Assembly (NCBI RefSeq): GCF_963678635.1
Contig: NC_087062.1
Span: 50,358,178 to 50,422,177 of the forward strand
Origin: Symsagittifera roscoffensis
Lineage: Eukaryota; Xenacoelomorpha; Acoela; Convolutidae
DNA: 64,000 nucleotides
Direction of reading: 5' to 3'
Shown: in pieces, positions 47,001 to 59,712 of the stretch
Layout: every line of letters begins with the position of its first letter
How positions within the stretch are numbered: position 1 is the first letter of the stretch
Translations under genes and position numbers: made by a program
The notes under the pieces: generated by a model
Database searches by the model: none
What the model was told of the DNA's origin: nothing
The model's input: only the letters and a program-made list of their open reading frames with translations

Positions 47001-48360
47001 TTTCGCATTGGTTGATAGTTTCAAAGCTCTAACAGGTTGCTTAGAAAAATTGGAAGTTTTAGCAAAACGATTCGGTCTATAAAAAGATTTCCACCAGTCC
47101 TGTTCTAAGACTAGTGTGCTAACTTCGTCATTACATTTGTTATGCACAGACATCAAGTCCGTTTTTGATCGAGCAATGGCTTGAAGTGCTTTAATTTTTT
47201 ATTGATTCGATTCAATTTACCAATGATTGACCTTTGATCTTACAGGCTGGCCGCGAGGTGAAGGCGGTGAAGTGTTAATCAGTTTGAAATTTGTTTGAAA
47301 TTCGTTTGAATTTGTTTGAAATTTGTTTGAAATTCATCCCTGTCGATTAGTTTTAAAAACACCTGGATTGAGTTCGGTAAGCACAAAACTAATATTTACC
47401 TAGTTTTCATAATAACTCACCAAAAAATTTGTCAGATCACAAAAATTGAGGAAAGAATCGGCTCGCAAACCCAGGAAGTTTGTCTAAGCAGACTAGTCAA
47501 GCAACCAAACGTTGAAAAACTTTAAGTTTGTTCATGAAGAAAATCGGATGGCCAATGTTATACGTTTCCTATTGAAACCATTCAAGGCACGGATTTTTGA
47601 AAAACTTGAGGTTACTTTTTTGGCCGAGTTTTTCCACAATTAACTATCGTTTCACAACGGAAGCAATATAGAGTTAGGTTTTTCCCTAATTTTTTGTTTC
47701 GCATCGGTTGATAGTTTCAAAGCTCTAACAGGTTGCTTAGAAAAACTGGAAGTTTTAGCGAAATGATTTGGTCTATAAAAAGATTTGCACCAGTCCTGTT
47801 CTAAGACTAGTGTGCTAACTTTGTCATTACATTTTATATACACAGACATCAAGTCCGTTTTTGATCGAGCAATGGCTTGAATTGCTCTAATTTTTTATTG
47901 GTTCGATTCAATTTACCAATGATTGACCTCTGATCTTTTGGCTGGCAGCGAGGTGAAGGCGGTGAATTGTTAATCAATTTGTTTTGCGTGCATGGGTTTG
48001 AAATTCATCCCTGTCGGTTAGTTTTTAAAAACAGCTGAACTGCGTTCGGTAAGCACAAAAATATTATTTACCGAATTTTCATAAAAACTTACCAAAAAAA
48101 TTGTCAGATCACAAAAATTTGGTGAAAGAATCGGCTCGCAAACATTTGAAGTTTGTCTAAGCAGACTAGTCAAGCAACCAAACGTTGAAAAACTTTAAGT
48201 TTGTTCATGAAGAAAATCGGATGGCCAATGTTATACGTTTTCCTATTGAAACCATTCTAGGCATGGATTTTTGAAAAACTTGAGGTTACTTTTTCGGCCA
48301 AGTTTTTTCACCTATAACTATCGTTTCTCAACGGAAGCAATATAAAATTAGGTTTTCCAT
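41047..48360 (+). repeat. tRNA-Ser-derived satellite array, right block copy 2
   Basis: A duplicate of 27,753-35,066, including the ~322-bp deleted monomer (around 42,250) and the GTTTGAAATT microsatellite insertion (47,279-47,335). At 48,360 it runs on without a break into further monomers, whereas copy 1 is cut at the same point by polymerase sequence. This locates the duplication breakpoint inside a satellite monomer. Confidence 0.95.
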
Positions 48361-51300
48361 ATTTTTATTTTTTGCATCGTTTGATAGTTTCAAAGCTCTA
48401 ACAGGTTGCTTAGAAAAACTGGAATTTTTAGCGAATTGATTTGGTCTATAAAGAGATTTGCACTAGTCCTGTTCTAAGACTAGAGTGCTTATTTCGTCGT
48501 TATATTTTCTATACACAGACGTCAAGTTTATTTTCGATCGAACAATGGCTTGATTTGATAAGTTTTTTTGTTTTGAGCAAAAAAGTTATTCAATTTGAAG
48601 CGAAGCAATTTTCCTTTATTTTTTTTGGTTCAATTCATTTTGCCAAAAAACTACTTCTGGTCTTATAGGTTTCCCGAGAGATTAAGGGATTGAAGTGCTA
48701 ATCAATATTTTCTGCGTGCGTGGGTCCGAATCCCGTTCCTGTCGATTAGTTTTAAAAACACTTGAATTGAATTCGGTGAGCACAAAAACTGATATTTACC
48801 TAATTTTGTTAATAACTCACCCAAAAATTTGTCAGATCACAAAGAGTTGAATAAAAAATTGGCTCGCAAACCACTGAAGTTCGTCTAAGCAGACAAGTCA
48901 AGCAACCAAACGTTGGAAACTTTAAAGTTTGTTCATGAAGAAAATCGTATGGCCAAGGTTATACGTTTTTCTATTGAAACCATTCAAGGCATGGACTTTG
49001 AAAAGCTTCAGGTTACTTTTATGGCCGAGTTTTTCCACAAACAACTAACATTTTTCAACGGAAGCAAAAAAAAATAGGTTTTCCTTAATTTTTGTTTCGC
49101 TACGTTTGATAGTTTCAAAGCTCTAACAGGGTGCTTAGAAAAACTTGAAACTTTAGCGAAACGGTTTGGTCTATAAGAAGATTTGCACTAGTCATGTTCT
49201 AAGACAAGAGGTCTTATTTCGTCATTATATTTTCTACACACAGACGTCAAGTCTTTTTTTCAAAGAACAATGGCTTGATTTGATACGTTTTTTTGTTTTT
49301 TGAGTAAAAAAACTATTCTATTTGAAGCGAAGCACTTTTGCTTTCTTTTTTTATTGGTTCGATTCATTTTATCGAAAATTAACTTCTGGTCTTCCATTTT
49401 GCCCGAGAGGTTAAGGGGTTGAAGTGCTTTCCAATATGTTCTGCGTGCGTGGTTTCGAAACCCATTCCTGTCCAGTAATTTTTTAAAAACACCTGAACTG
49501 AATTCGGTAGGCACAAAAAATGATGTTCACCTGAAATTGTAAAAAAAAATTCAACAAAAATTTTGTCAGATCACAAACTTTTGAAGTAAGAATCGGCTCG
49601 CAAACCCTTGAAGTTCGTCTAAGCAGACTAGTCAATCAAACAAGCGTTGAAAACTTTAAAGATTGTTCATGAAGAAAATCGGATGGCCAATGTTATACGT
49701 TTTTCTATTGAAAAAATTTAAGGCATGGATTTTGAAAAAATTCAGGTTACTTTTTTGGCCGAGTTTTTCAACGGAAGCAATAAAAATTAGGTTTTCCTCA
49801 ATTTTTTGTTTCGCTTCGTTTGATAGTTTTAAAGCTCTAACAGGTTGCTTAAAAACTTCAAAATTTACCGAAATGATTTGGTCTTTAAGAAGATTTACAC
49901 TAGTCCTGTTCTAAGACTTCAGTATTATTTATTGGCCTTTTTTTCACAAAAAACTATCGTTTTTTTTGGATGAAATTCAAAATCAGGTTTCCCCTAATTT
50001 TTGTTCTGCTTCGTTTGATAGTTTCAAAGCTCTAACAGGTTGCTCTGAAAAAACTTGAAATTTAAGCGAAACGATTTGGTCTATAAAAAGATTTACACTA
50101 GTCCTGTTCTAAGACTAGAGTGCTTATTTCGTCATTATATCTTCTATAAACAAACGTCAAGTTTATTTTCGATCGAACAATGGCTTGATTTGAAGTTTTT
50201 TTCTAATTTGAGCAAATTATTTATTCATTTTGAAGCGAAGCAACTTTGCTTAGTTTTTTATTGGTTCAATTCATTTTACCAAAAAATGACTTCTGGTCCT
50301 ACAAGCTTCCCGAGAGGCTAAGGGGTGGAAATCCTATTCAATATGTTCTGCGTGCGTGGTTCCGAAGCCCATCCCTGTCGATTAGTTTTTAAAAACACCT
50401 GAAATGAATTCGGTAAGCACAAAAACTGATAATTTTCTAATTTTGTTAATAATTCACCCAAAAATTTGTCAGATCACGAAAAATTGGAAGAGGATCGGCT
50501 CAAAAATCTTTGAAGTTCGTCTAAGCGGACTACTCAAGCAACCAAACGTTGAAAATTTTTAAGTTTGTTCATGAATAAAATCGGATGGCCAAGGTTGAAC
50601 GTTTTTCTATTGAAACCATTTAGGGCATGGAAATTTGAAAAAATTCAGGTTACTTTTTTGGCCGAGTTTTTCGACAAAAAGTTATCATTTTTCAACGGAC
50701 GCAATAAAAATTAGGTTTTCCCTAACTTTTTGTTTCGCTTCGTTTGATAGTTTTAAAGCTCTAACAGGTTGCTTAAAAAACCTTGAAAAATTAGCGAAAT
50801 GATTTGATCTATAAAAAGATTTACACTAAACCTGTTCTAAGTCTAGAGTGCTTATTTCGTCATCATATCTTCTATACACAGACGTCAAATTTATTTTCGA
50901 TCGAACAATGGCTTGATTTGATAAGTTTTTTTCTAATTTGAGCAAAAAAATTGTTTAATTTGAAGCGAAGCAAATTTGTTTAATTTTCATTATTTCAAAT
51001 TATTTTACTAAAAAATGACTTCTGGTCCTACAGGTTTCCCGAGAGGTTAAATGGTTGAAATGCTATTCAAAATGTTCCGCGTGCGTGGTTCCGAAGCCCA
51101 TCCCTGTCGATTACTTTTTAAAAACACTAAGAAATGAATTCGGTAAGCACAAAAACTGATATTTTCCTAATTTTGTTAATAACTCACCAAAAAATTTGCC
51201 AGATCACGAAAGTTTGGAAGAGGATCGGCTCGAAAATCTCTGAAATTTATCTAAGCAGACTAGTCAAGCAACCAAACGTAGACAATTTTTAAGTTTGTTC

Positions 51301-51900
51301 ATGAAGAAAATCCGATGGCCAAGGTTATACGTTTTTCTATTGAAAAAATTTAAGGCATGGATTTTGAAAAAATTCAGGTTACTTTTTTGGCCGAGTTTTT
51401 CAACGGAAGCAATAAAAATTAGGTTTTTCTCAATTTTTTGTTTCGCTTCGTTTGATAGTTTTAAAGCTCTAACAGGTTGCTTAAAAACCTTCAAAATTTA
51501 CCGAAATGATTTGGTCTTTAAGAAGATTTGCCCTAGTCCTGTTCTAAGACTAGAGTGCTTATTTCGTTGTTATTCTTTCTATACACTGACGTAAAGTCTA
51601 TTTTTGATCAAACAATGGCTTGATTTGATAAGTTTTTTGTTTTGAGCGAAAAAAAAACTATTCTATTTGAAGCGAAGCAACTTTGCTTTAATTTTTTATT
51701 GGTTCGATTAGTTTTACCAAAAATTGATTTCTGGTGTTTCAGGTTGCCCGAGGGGTTAAGGGGTTGAAGTGATATTCAATATGTTGTGCGTGCGTGGGTC
51801 CGAATCCCATCCCCGTCGATTATTTTTTTAAAACATCTGAACTGAATTCTGTAAGCACAAAACTGATATTTACCTAATTTGTCTAGGAAGACTAAAAAAT
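48361..51900 (+). repeat. satellite continuation, plus orientation, diverging
   Basis: Further monomers with landmarks near 48,517, 49,241, 50,151, 50,879 and 51,586, about 707-730 bp apart, with one shortened and rearranged around 49,900. They are less alike than the monomers before 48 kb. The tRNA-like modules read CCCGAGAGGTTAAGG-type, closer to an A box than the left-array version, and several keep GGGTCCGAATCCC-type B-box regions. No protein gene. Confidence 0.9.
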
Positions 51901-52139
51901 GTACCTAATTTTGTCTTGTTGCACGATTTGGTTCAAATTACTATTTGAACTAGCCCTGTTCTAGGGCTAAATTGCTAAATTCATCATTAAATTTCAAATA
52001 CATTGAGGTTAAGTTTTTGGCCGAGCTTTCCCGCAAAAAGTTTATCGGTTTTCTATGAAAAAAAAACTATTCTATTTGAAGCGAAGCAACTTTGCTTCAT
52101 TTTTTTGGGTTCGATTCACCTAATCAATGATTGCCTTCA

Positions 52140-52222
52140 TACAGGGTGGCCGAGTGGTTACGCCGTTGGAATATAACTCCAATATGGTCCGAGTGCGTGG
52201 CTCTGAATCACATCTCTTTCGA
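52140..52222 (+). pseudogene. tRNA-Ser-like module, ATA loop
   Basis: The D arm (TGGCCGAGTGGTTACGCC) is well kept and the anticodon stem TTGGA/TCCAA is perfect around the loop ATATAAC, giving an apparent ATA anticodon. The acceptor 3' strand and the B-box region (GCTCTGAATCA) are degenerate. Length and the long variable arm match tRNA-Ser. Confidence 0.6.
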
Positions 52223-52860
52223 ATAATTTTTTAAAAACATCAACTGAACTCGGTGAGCACAAAAAGTGATTTCTACCAAAATCTGTTTATAACTCACTAA
52301 ATAAGTTTTAAATCAAAAATTTTTGAGAACAATTCGGCATGCAAACAATTGAAGTTTGTCTAAGCAAACTAGTCAATCAACCAAAGTTTGAAAAACAACA
52401 AGTTGTTTCAAGAAGAAAGTCGGTTGGCCAATATTATACGTTTTTCAATTGAAACTAATCAATCAATGGAATTTCAAAAAACTTGAGGTTACGTTTTTGG
52501 CCGAGCTTTACCGCAAAAAAAATATCGGTTTTCTATGGAAGCAATTAAAATTGAAGTTTTTCTTATATTTTTGTTTCGATTCCTTTCATAGTTTCAAAGT
52601 TCGCTCAGAAAAACATGAAGTTTTAGCAAACTGATTTAGTCTATGAAACGTTCTGAAATGAGTACTGTTCTATAATTAGAAAACCTACTTCAGCCTTCCA
52701 GGTTAAATTCATAGACATCAATTCAAATAATGCACAATTTTGGTAAGATTTGATAGGTTTCCTTGTTTTGAGCAAAAAAATTATTCTATTTGAAGAAAAG
52801 CATCTTTGCTTAAATCTTTTATTGGTTCGATTGCATTTACCAATGTATGAATTCAGGTCT

Positions 52861-52942
52861 TACAGGTTGGCGGAGAGGTTAAGGCATTGAAATGCTAATC
52901 CAATATGTTCTGCGTGCGTGGGTTTGAATACCATCCCTGTCG
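52861..52942 (+). pseudogene. tRNA-Ser(GCT)-like module
   Basis: The acceptor retains ACAGG/CCTGT, the D arm reads TGGCGGAGAGGTTAAGGC, and the loop ATGCTAA shows GCT. There is one mismatch in the anticodon stem (TTGAA/TCCAA). The T arm has GGTTTGAATACC, a one- or two-base departure from the B box. Confidence 0.6.
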
Positions 52943-54837
52943 ATTAGTGTTTTAAAACACCTGAGCTGAAGTAGGTACCCAAAAAAACTGATATTTACTT
53001 AACTTTGTTAACAACTCAACAAAAAAGTTTACAGATCACAAAATTTCTTAGCAAAAAATGGAATGCAACCAATTGAAATTTGTCTGAGAAACAAACCAGT
53101 TTTTATCTTGAAACAAACCCTCCAAGCAAAAAAACTTTGAAAAGATTAATGTTACTTTTTTGGCCGAGATTTTCTGCAACAAAACTGCCTCCTATTGAAG
53201 TAACTCATGTTGAAATTTTTTAAAATTTTGTTTTGCATAGTTTCATAGTTTCGAAGCTATAATGGATTGCTTAGAAAAACAGAAAATTTTGGCGAAACGA
53301 GTTGGTAAATAAAACAATTTGAACTAAATCTGTACTAAAAGTATAGTGCTTCACAATTGTTTCGAAATTTCAAACTTTGCTGCAAAATTTTTTTTATTTC
53401 TTTTCAATTTACCAATGGCTGACCTGTGGCCAAAAGATAATGGCATTGAACTGCTAATTCAAAACGGTCTGCGTGCCTGGTAACGAGTACCATCTGTGCC
53501 GATTCGTTCTTAAAACTGAATTCGGTAATCTCAAAAACTGATTGTTTAGCTAAGTTTGTTAAAAACTCATCGAGAAAGTTGTCAGATCACAAAAACTAAG
53601 AGAATACATTGACTCGCCAAAATTAGCAGACTTGGTAAGCAACCAAATTTCAATCATTCAGAATTCTTCTTGAAGCAATTCGGATGGCTAAAAATATACG
53701 TTTTTTTTTATGGAACCATTGAAGCAAAAGAATTTTGAAAAACTGCATTTAGTTTTGCGGCCCAAGTTTTCAGCAACAAAACGACCTTTTCTCAATGGGA
53801 GAATTTTGAAAATAGGTTTTTTCTAATTTTTTGTTTCGCTTCGTTTCATTGTTTGAAAGCTCTAACAGGTTGCTTAGAAAAACGTGAAATTTCAGTGAAA
53901 TGAATTGGTCTAAAAAACCCTTTGAACTTGTTCTGAAACTAGTTCGTCTTTCCAGTTTTTATACAGAGATGTCAATTCTATTTTCGATCGAGCAATGGCT
54001 TGCTTTGATAGTTTTCATTATTTTGAACAAAACAAAATTTTATTTGAAGCATAGCATCTTTGCTTCAAATTTCTATTGGTTCGATTCATTTTACCTCTGG
54101 TATTAAATTGGCCGATTTGTTAAGGCATTAAACTGCTTATGCAATACGCTCTGCGCTCCTGTGTGCGAATCCCATCTCTGACAATTAGTTTTCGAAAACA
54201 CCTGAACAGAGTTCAGTAAGCACAAAAACTGATTTTTACCAAGTTTTTTTTAATATCATGCCAAGAAATTTGTCAGACCACTAGGCATTAGAAAATAAAT
54301 TGGCTCATCATTTTTCAAAATTTGTCTAAGGAGTTTAGTCAAGCAAGGAAACGTTGAAAAGCTTTAAAATTTTTCATGAAGAAAATCGGATGACGATTTT
54401 TTTTATAGGTTTTTCTATCGAAAACAATCAAATATTGGAATTTTGAAAAAATTCAGGTTGCTTATTTGGTCCAGCTTTTCCAAAAAAAACTATCGTTTTT
54501 CAATGAAAGGAAGACAAAACTAAATTTTCCTTAAATTTTCAATTCGCTTTGTATGATAGTTTGAAAGCTCTAACAGGTTGCTTAGAAAACTTGAAAAATT
54601 GGCGAGAAGATTTGCTCTATAAAACGAATTAAACTAGTCCTGTTTCAGGATTAGAATATTTACTTCGTCAATACAATTTATTTACCAAAAACTTCGAAAC
54701 TATTTTTGATCGAACGATGGCTTGATTTGATAGCTTTTTTTATTTTGAGCAAAAAGTTATTATATTTGAAGCATAGCATATCTTTGCTTCAAATTTTTAT
54801 TGTTCGATTCAATTTACCAACGAATGAGTTCAGTGCA

Positions 54838-54923
54838 GACGGGGTGGTCGAATGGTTTAGGCGATGGATAGACTGCAAATCTAAAACGTTCTGTGTGCGT
54901 GAGTTCGAATCCCAGCTCTGTCG
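54838..54923 (+). pseudogene. Y-type tRNA-Ser-like module, well conserved
   Basis: 86 nt. The acceptor GACGGGG pairs at all seven positions with CTCTGTC (two G:U), followed by G, the serine-type discriminator. The A box TGGTCGAATGG fits the Pol III consensus exactly; the B box AGTTCGAATCC has one change. Between D arm and anticodon stem there are four extra bases relative to a normal tRNA-Ser (GATGGATAGA). The loop CTGCAAA shows GCA. A T5 run follows in the flank (GTTTTTAAAA). It may be transcribed, but the extra bases argue against a working tRNA. Confidence 0.65.
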
Positions 54924-56247
54924 ATTAGTTTTTAAAAACACCTGAACTGAATTCGGTGAGCACAACAACTTATGTTTACCTCAATTGATAATAACTCACC
55001 GAGACAGTTGTCAGATCACGAAAACTAAGAGAACAAATCGACTCGCCAAAATTAGCAGACTTGGCAAGCAACCAACTTTTCAATCATTCAGAATTCTTCT
55101 TGAAGCAATGCAATTCGGATGGCTAGATATATACGTTTTTTTTATGGAAACCATTGAAGCAAAAGTATTTTGAAAAACTGCAGGTTAGTTTTGTGGCCCA
55201 AGTTTTCAGCAAGAAAATTATCTTTTTTCAGTGGGAGAATTTCGAAAAGACGTTTTTCCTAAATTTTTGTTTCGCTTCGTTTCATTGTTTGAAAGCTCTA
55301 ACAGGTTGCTTAGAAAAAATTGAATTTTCAGTGAAATGAATTGGTCTATAAAAAGCTTTGATCTTGTCCTGTTCTAAAACTAGAGTGCTTACCTCGTCTT
55401 TCCAGTTTTTATACAAAAATGTCAAGTCTATTTTCGATCGAGCAATGTCTTGCTTTGATAGGTTTTATTATTTTAAACAAAACAATATTCTATTTGAAGC
55501 ATAGCATCTTTGCTTCAAGTTTTTATTGATTCGATTCAATTTACCAGCGAATGACTTCTGGTACTAAATTGGCCGATTTGTTAAGGCATTAAACTGCTTA
55601 TCCAATACGCTCTGCGTTCCTGGGTGCGAATCCCATGTCTGACAATCAGTTTTCGAAAATACCTGAACAGAATTCAGTAAGCACAAAAACTGATTTATAC
55701 CAAATTTTGTTAGTAACATACCGAGAAGTTTGTCAGATCACAAGGTATTAGAAGAAGAATCGGCTCACCATTTTTTTGAAATTTGTCTAAGCAGTTTAGT
55801 CAAGCAAGGAAACTTTGAAAATATTTAATTTTTTTCGTGAAGAAAATCGGATGACCATTGTTATACGTTTTTCTATCGAAAACAATCAAATAATGGAATT
55901 TTGAAAATCGTTTTTCAATGGAAGGAAGACAAAACTAAATTTTCCTTAAATTATCAATTCGCTTTGTATGATAGTTTGAAAGCTCTAACATGTTGCTTCG
56001 AAAAACTTCGTTTCGCAAAAATTGACGGTACGATTTGGTCTAAAAAACGATTTGAACTAGTCCTGTTTCAAGACTAGAATGCTTACTTCGTCAATACAAT
56101 TTGATTACAAAAACTTCAAAACTATTTTTGATCGAACGATGGCTTGATTTGATAGCTTTTATTATTTTGAGCAAAAAAAATATTCTATTTGAAGCATAGC
56201 AAACTTCTTATGTTCGATTCAATTTACCAACGAATGGGTTCACTGCA

Positions 56248-56333
56248 GACATGGTGGTCGAATGGTTTAGGCGATGGATTGCCTGCTTATCTAATACGTT
56301 CTGTGTGCGTCGGTGCGATTTGCAGCTTTGTCG
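56248..56333 (+). pseudogene. Y-type tRNA-Ser-like module, second
   Basis: 86 nt like the copy at 54,838, with the same perfect A box. The acceptor (GACATGG) has mismatches and the T loop (GGTGCGATTTG) has lost the B box. The loop CTGCTTA shows GCT. Confidence 0.6.
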
Positions 56334-56978
56334 ATTAGTTTTTAAAAACACCTGAACTGAATTCGGTGAGCACAACATCATTTGATACCTCAATTGATAA
56401 TACCTCACCGAGAATTTACCAGATCACACAGTTGTAGAGATAGAATCGGGTCGCAACCTTTTGGAATTCGTCCAAGCAGAGTAGTCAAGCAATTAAATGT
56501 TCGAAAATTTTAAGTTTGTTCATGAACAAAATCGGTTGGCCAATGTTATACGTTTTTCTTTTGAAAACATTCAAGCAATGGAATTTTGAAAATTTTTCAG
56601 GTTATTTTTTTTTGGTCATGCTTTTCCACAAAATACGTTTTTCAAAGGAAGCAATTCAAAATTAAATTTTCCCTAAGTTTTTTTTTTGCTTCGTTTGATA
56701 GTTCGAAAGCCTTTATAGGTTGCTTAGAAAAGGTTCAAACTTTTGCCAAAAGAATTTGTATATAATCAGATTTGAACTAGTCCTGTTCTAAGACTAGAGT
56801 GCTTATTTTGTCATCACAGTTTTTATAAAAAGACCTCAAGTCTATTTTTGATCGAACAATGGCTTGATTTGATAGGTTTTATTATTTTGATTTAAAAAAC
56901 ATTCTATTTAAACCACAGCAACTGTGCTTCAACGTTTTATTGGTTTGATTCAATTTACCAAAGATTGACCTGTGGTCA

Positions 56979-57060
56979 GACAAGATGGCCGAGTAGTTTA
57001 AGTGTTGGACTGCCAATCCAATAAGTACTGCGTGCGTGGGTTCGAATGCCATCTCTGTCT
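56979..57060 (+). pseudogene. Z-type tRNA-Ser-like module
   Basis: Perfect A box (TGGCCGAGTAG), perfect anticodon stem TTGGA/TCCAA around the loop CTGCCAA (apparent GCC), and B box GGTTCGAATGC with one mismatch. The acceptor has lost two of seven pairs and the variable arm no longer pairs. It is followed by TTAGTTTTTAAAA, a possible Pol III terminator. Confidence 0.65.
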
Positions 57061-57560
57061 ATTAGTTTTTAAAAACACCTGAACTGAACTCGGTAAGCAC
57101 AACAACTGATTTTTACCTAATTTGTTAATAACTCACCACGAAATTTTCCAGATCATAAAGTTCTAGAGCTGGAATCGGCTCGCAATTTTTTGAAGTTAGT
57201 CTAAGCAGACTAGTCAAGCAAATAAACGTTAAAAAATTTTAAGTTTGTTCATGAAGAAAGTCGGTTGGCCAATGTTATACATTTTTCTATTGAAGCCTTC
57301 CAAGCAATGGAGTTTTGAAAACTTCAAGTTTTTTTTTCGTCGAGTATTTCCACAAAAAAATGATTGTTTTTCAATGGAAGCAATTCAAAATTAAATTTAC
57401 AGGCAGGCCGAGAGGTGAAGGCATTGAATTTCTATCAATATTTACTGCGTGCGTGTGTTCGAAACCCAGCCCTGTCCTGTAAGTTTTTGAAAACTAGTCT
57501 AAGCAGACTAGTCAAGCAATTAAACGTTGAAAATTTTAAGGTTGTTCATGAAGAAAGTCG

Positions 57561-58370
57561 GTTGGCCAAAGTTATACATTTTTTTATTGAAACTATACAG
57601 GCAATGGAATTTTGAAAAAATTTAGGTTGTTTTTTTTTTGGCTCAATTTTTTTACAAAAAATTATCGTTTTTTTCAATGGAATCGATTCAAAATTAGGTT
57701 TTCCTTAATTTTTTAGTTCGCTTCTTTTGATATTTTGAAAGCTGTAACAGGTTGCTTTCAAAAACTTGAAATTTCAGCGAAACGATTTGCGCTAAAAATG
57801 ATTTGAACTAGTCCTGTTCTAGGACTATAGTGCTATATTCGTCATTACATTTCAAATACAAAGTGTCAAGTCTATTTTTGATTAAACAATGGCTTGATTT
57901 GATAGGTTTGTTTGTTTTGAGCCAAAAAAAAACATTATATTTGAAACGGAGCATCTTTGCTTCAAACTTTTATTGGTTTGAATCAATTCACCAACGGATG
58001 ACCTCTGGTCAGACAGGGTGACCGTGTGTTTAAAGCGTTGGACTGCTTATGCAACTAAGTCTGCTTGCGTGGGTTCGAATCCCATATCTGTCGATTAGTT
58101 CTTAAACACACTTGAACTGAATTTCTTTAACCCAACAATAGATGTTTAGCTAAATTGTTGATAACTCAACGAGAATTTTCCTAGATCACAAAGTTCTAGA
58201 AAAAAAATTTGCTCGCAAACTATTGGACTTTGTCTAAGCAGACTCATCAAGCAATTAAACGTTGAAATTTTTCAGTTTGTTCATGAAGAAAATCGGTCAG
58301 CCAATGTTATAAAACTTTCTATTGGAATTTCGATAAATTTCAAGTTACTTTTTCGGTCAGCCAATGTCAA
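57561..58370 (+). repeat. palindrome spacer, one extra plus-strand monomer
   Basis: About 0.8 kb between the two mirror arms, holding one plus-oriented monomer whose tRNA-like module is at 58,012-58,093. The orientation switch is at ~58,340, where TTCATGAAGAAAATCGGTCAGC faces an inverted partner some 60 bp on. Confidence 0.75.
58012..58093 (+). pseudogene. tRNA-Ser(GCT)-like module, best T arm
   Basis: 82 nt, the normal tRNA-Ser length. The acceptor GACAGGG pairs with ATCTGTC at six of seven positions (one G:U), followed by discriminator G. The T stem GTGGG/CCCAT pairs fully and the B box GGTTCGAATCC is a perfect consensus. The loop CTGCTTA shows GCT but with T37 in place of A. The anticodon stem has one mismatch, and the A box (TGACCGTGTGT) is damaged. 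Confidence 0.65.
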
Positions 58371-58984
58371 GTTTATCATGAACAACCTCAAATTTTCAAC
58401 GTTTAATTGCTTGACTATTTTGTTTAGACAAATTCCAATTGTCTGCGAGCCAATTTTGTCTCCAAAACTTTGTGATCTGGTAATTTTTGCGGTGAGTAAT
58501 TATCAATTTAGGTAAACATCAGTTGTTGTGCCTATCGAGATCAGTTCAGGTGTTTTCAAAAACTTACTGGACAGGGCTGGGTTTCGAACACACGCACGCA
58601 GTAAATATTGATAGCATATCAACGCCTTCACCTCTCTGGCTGCCTGTAAACTTAATTTTGAATTGCTTCCATTGAAAAACGACTATTTGTTTGTGGAAAT
58701 ACTCGGCAAAAAAAACCTGAAGTTTTCAAAAATCCATTGCTTGAAAGGCTTCAAAAGAAAAATGTATAACATTGGCCAACCGACTTTCTTCATGAACAAA
58801 CTTAAAATTTTTTAAGGTTTATTTGCTTGACTAGTCTGCTTAGACTAATTTCAAAAAATTGCGAGCCGATTCCATCTCTAAAACTTTATGATTTGGAAAA
58901 TTTGGTGGTGAGTTATTAACAAATTAGGTAAAAATCAGTTGTTGTGCTTACCGAGTTCAGTTCAGGTGATTTTAAAAACTAATA

Positions 58985-59065
58985 GACAGAGATGGCATTC
59001 GAACCCACGCACGCAGGGCTTTTTGGATTGGCAGTCCAACACTTTAACTGCTCGGCCATCTTGTC
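58985..59065 (-). pseudogene. Z'-type tRNA-Ser-like module
   Basis: The mirror partner of the module at 56,979-57,060, with the same perfect anticodon stem and CTGCCAA loop and the same GGTTCGAATGC box. The A box reads TGGCCGAGCAG. The shared GCC loop shows the change predates the inverted duplication. Confidence 0.65.
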
Positions 59066-59712
59066 TGACCACAGGTCAATGATGGTAATTTGAACGAAAC
59101 CAATAAAACTTTGAAGCACAGTTGCTGTGCTTCAAATAGAATGCTTTTAAATCAAAATAATAAAACCTATCAAATCAAGCCATTTTTCGATCAAAAAAAG
59201 AATTGAAGTCTTTTTTATAAAAAATGTAACGACGAAGGAAGCACTCTAGTCCTAGAACAGGGCTAGTTCAAATCATTTTATAGACAAATTCTTTTGGCAA
59301 ACGTTTGAACCTTTTCTAAGCAACCTATGAAGGCTTTCGAACTATCAAACGAAGCGAAAAAAAACCTAAGGAAAATTTAATTTTGCATTGGTTCCATTGA
59401 AAAACGTTAATTTTTTGTGGAAAAGCATGACCAATTAAAATAACCTGAAAAATTTTCAAAATTGCATTGCTTGAATGTTTTCAAAAGAAAAACGTATAAC
59501 AATGGCTAACCGAGTTTCTTCACGAACAAACTTAAAATTTTCCAACATTTAATTGCTTAACTACTCTGCTTAGACGAATTCCAAAAAGTTGCGACCCGAT
59601 TTTATCTCTACAACTTCGTGATCTGGCAAATTCTCGGTGAGTTATTATCAATTGAGTTAAAAAAAAGATGTTGTGCTCACCGAATTCAGTTCAGATGTTT
59701 TTAAAAACTAAT

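Larger units (their letters stand above)
35067..48360 (+). repeat. 13.3-kb segmental duplication (macrosatellite unit copy 2)
   Basis: From about 35,350 to 48,360 the sequence repeats 22,056-35,066 at a constant offset of 13,293-13,295 bp. It contains polymerase copies a-b-c, the hairpin spacer and the whole right satellite block. By eye I found only about a dozen differences (for example 25,590 A versus 38,884 G, one-base indels near 28,365 and 32,490, a substitution near 34,275). The duplication is therefore very recent, or an assembly effect. The first ~280 bp (35,071-35,350) is a mosaic of the copy a/copy b junction and copy a. Confidence 0.95.
51901..53550 (+). repeat. highly diverged satellite monomers
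   Basis: Three aged monomers between the regular satellite and the X/Y higher-order block, recognised by the tRNA-like modules at 52,140-52,222, 52,861-52,942 and ~53,412-53,500 and by AAACTGAATTCGGTAAG-type flanks. Spacing is irregular. No protein gene. Confidence 0.8.
53550..57560 (+). repeat. dimeric higher-order satellite, left palindrome arm
   Basis: Monomers of two kinds alternate. X modules at ~54,102-54,182 and ~55,563-55,643 have GGCCGATTTGTTAAGGC and TGCGAATCCCAT. Y modules lie at 54,838-54,923 and 56,248-56,333. Z (56,979-57,060) and W (57,399-57,478) follow. X-to-X spacing is 1,461 bp and Y-to-Y 1,410 bp. The order X Y X Y Z W is mirrored on the minus strand after 58,370. Confidence 0.88.

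Noticed and set aside
35067-48360. Second macrosatellite unit as a certain biological duplication
   Set aside because: The near identity is equally expected from an assembly duplication or uncollapsed haplotypes. I report it as seen but not as proven in the genome.
54838-54923. Functional tRNA
   Set aside because: Acceptor pairing and Pol III boxes are good, but four extra bases between D arm and anticodon stem and a non-serine loop argue against a working tRNA; listed as a pseudogene.
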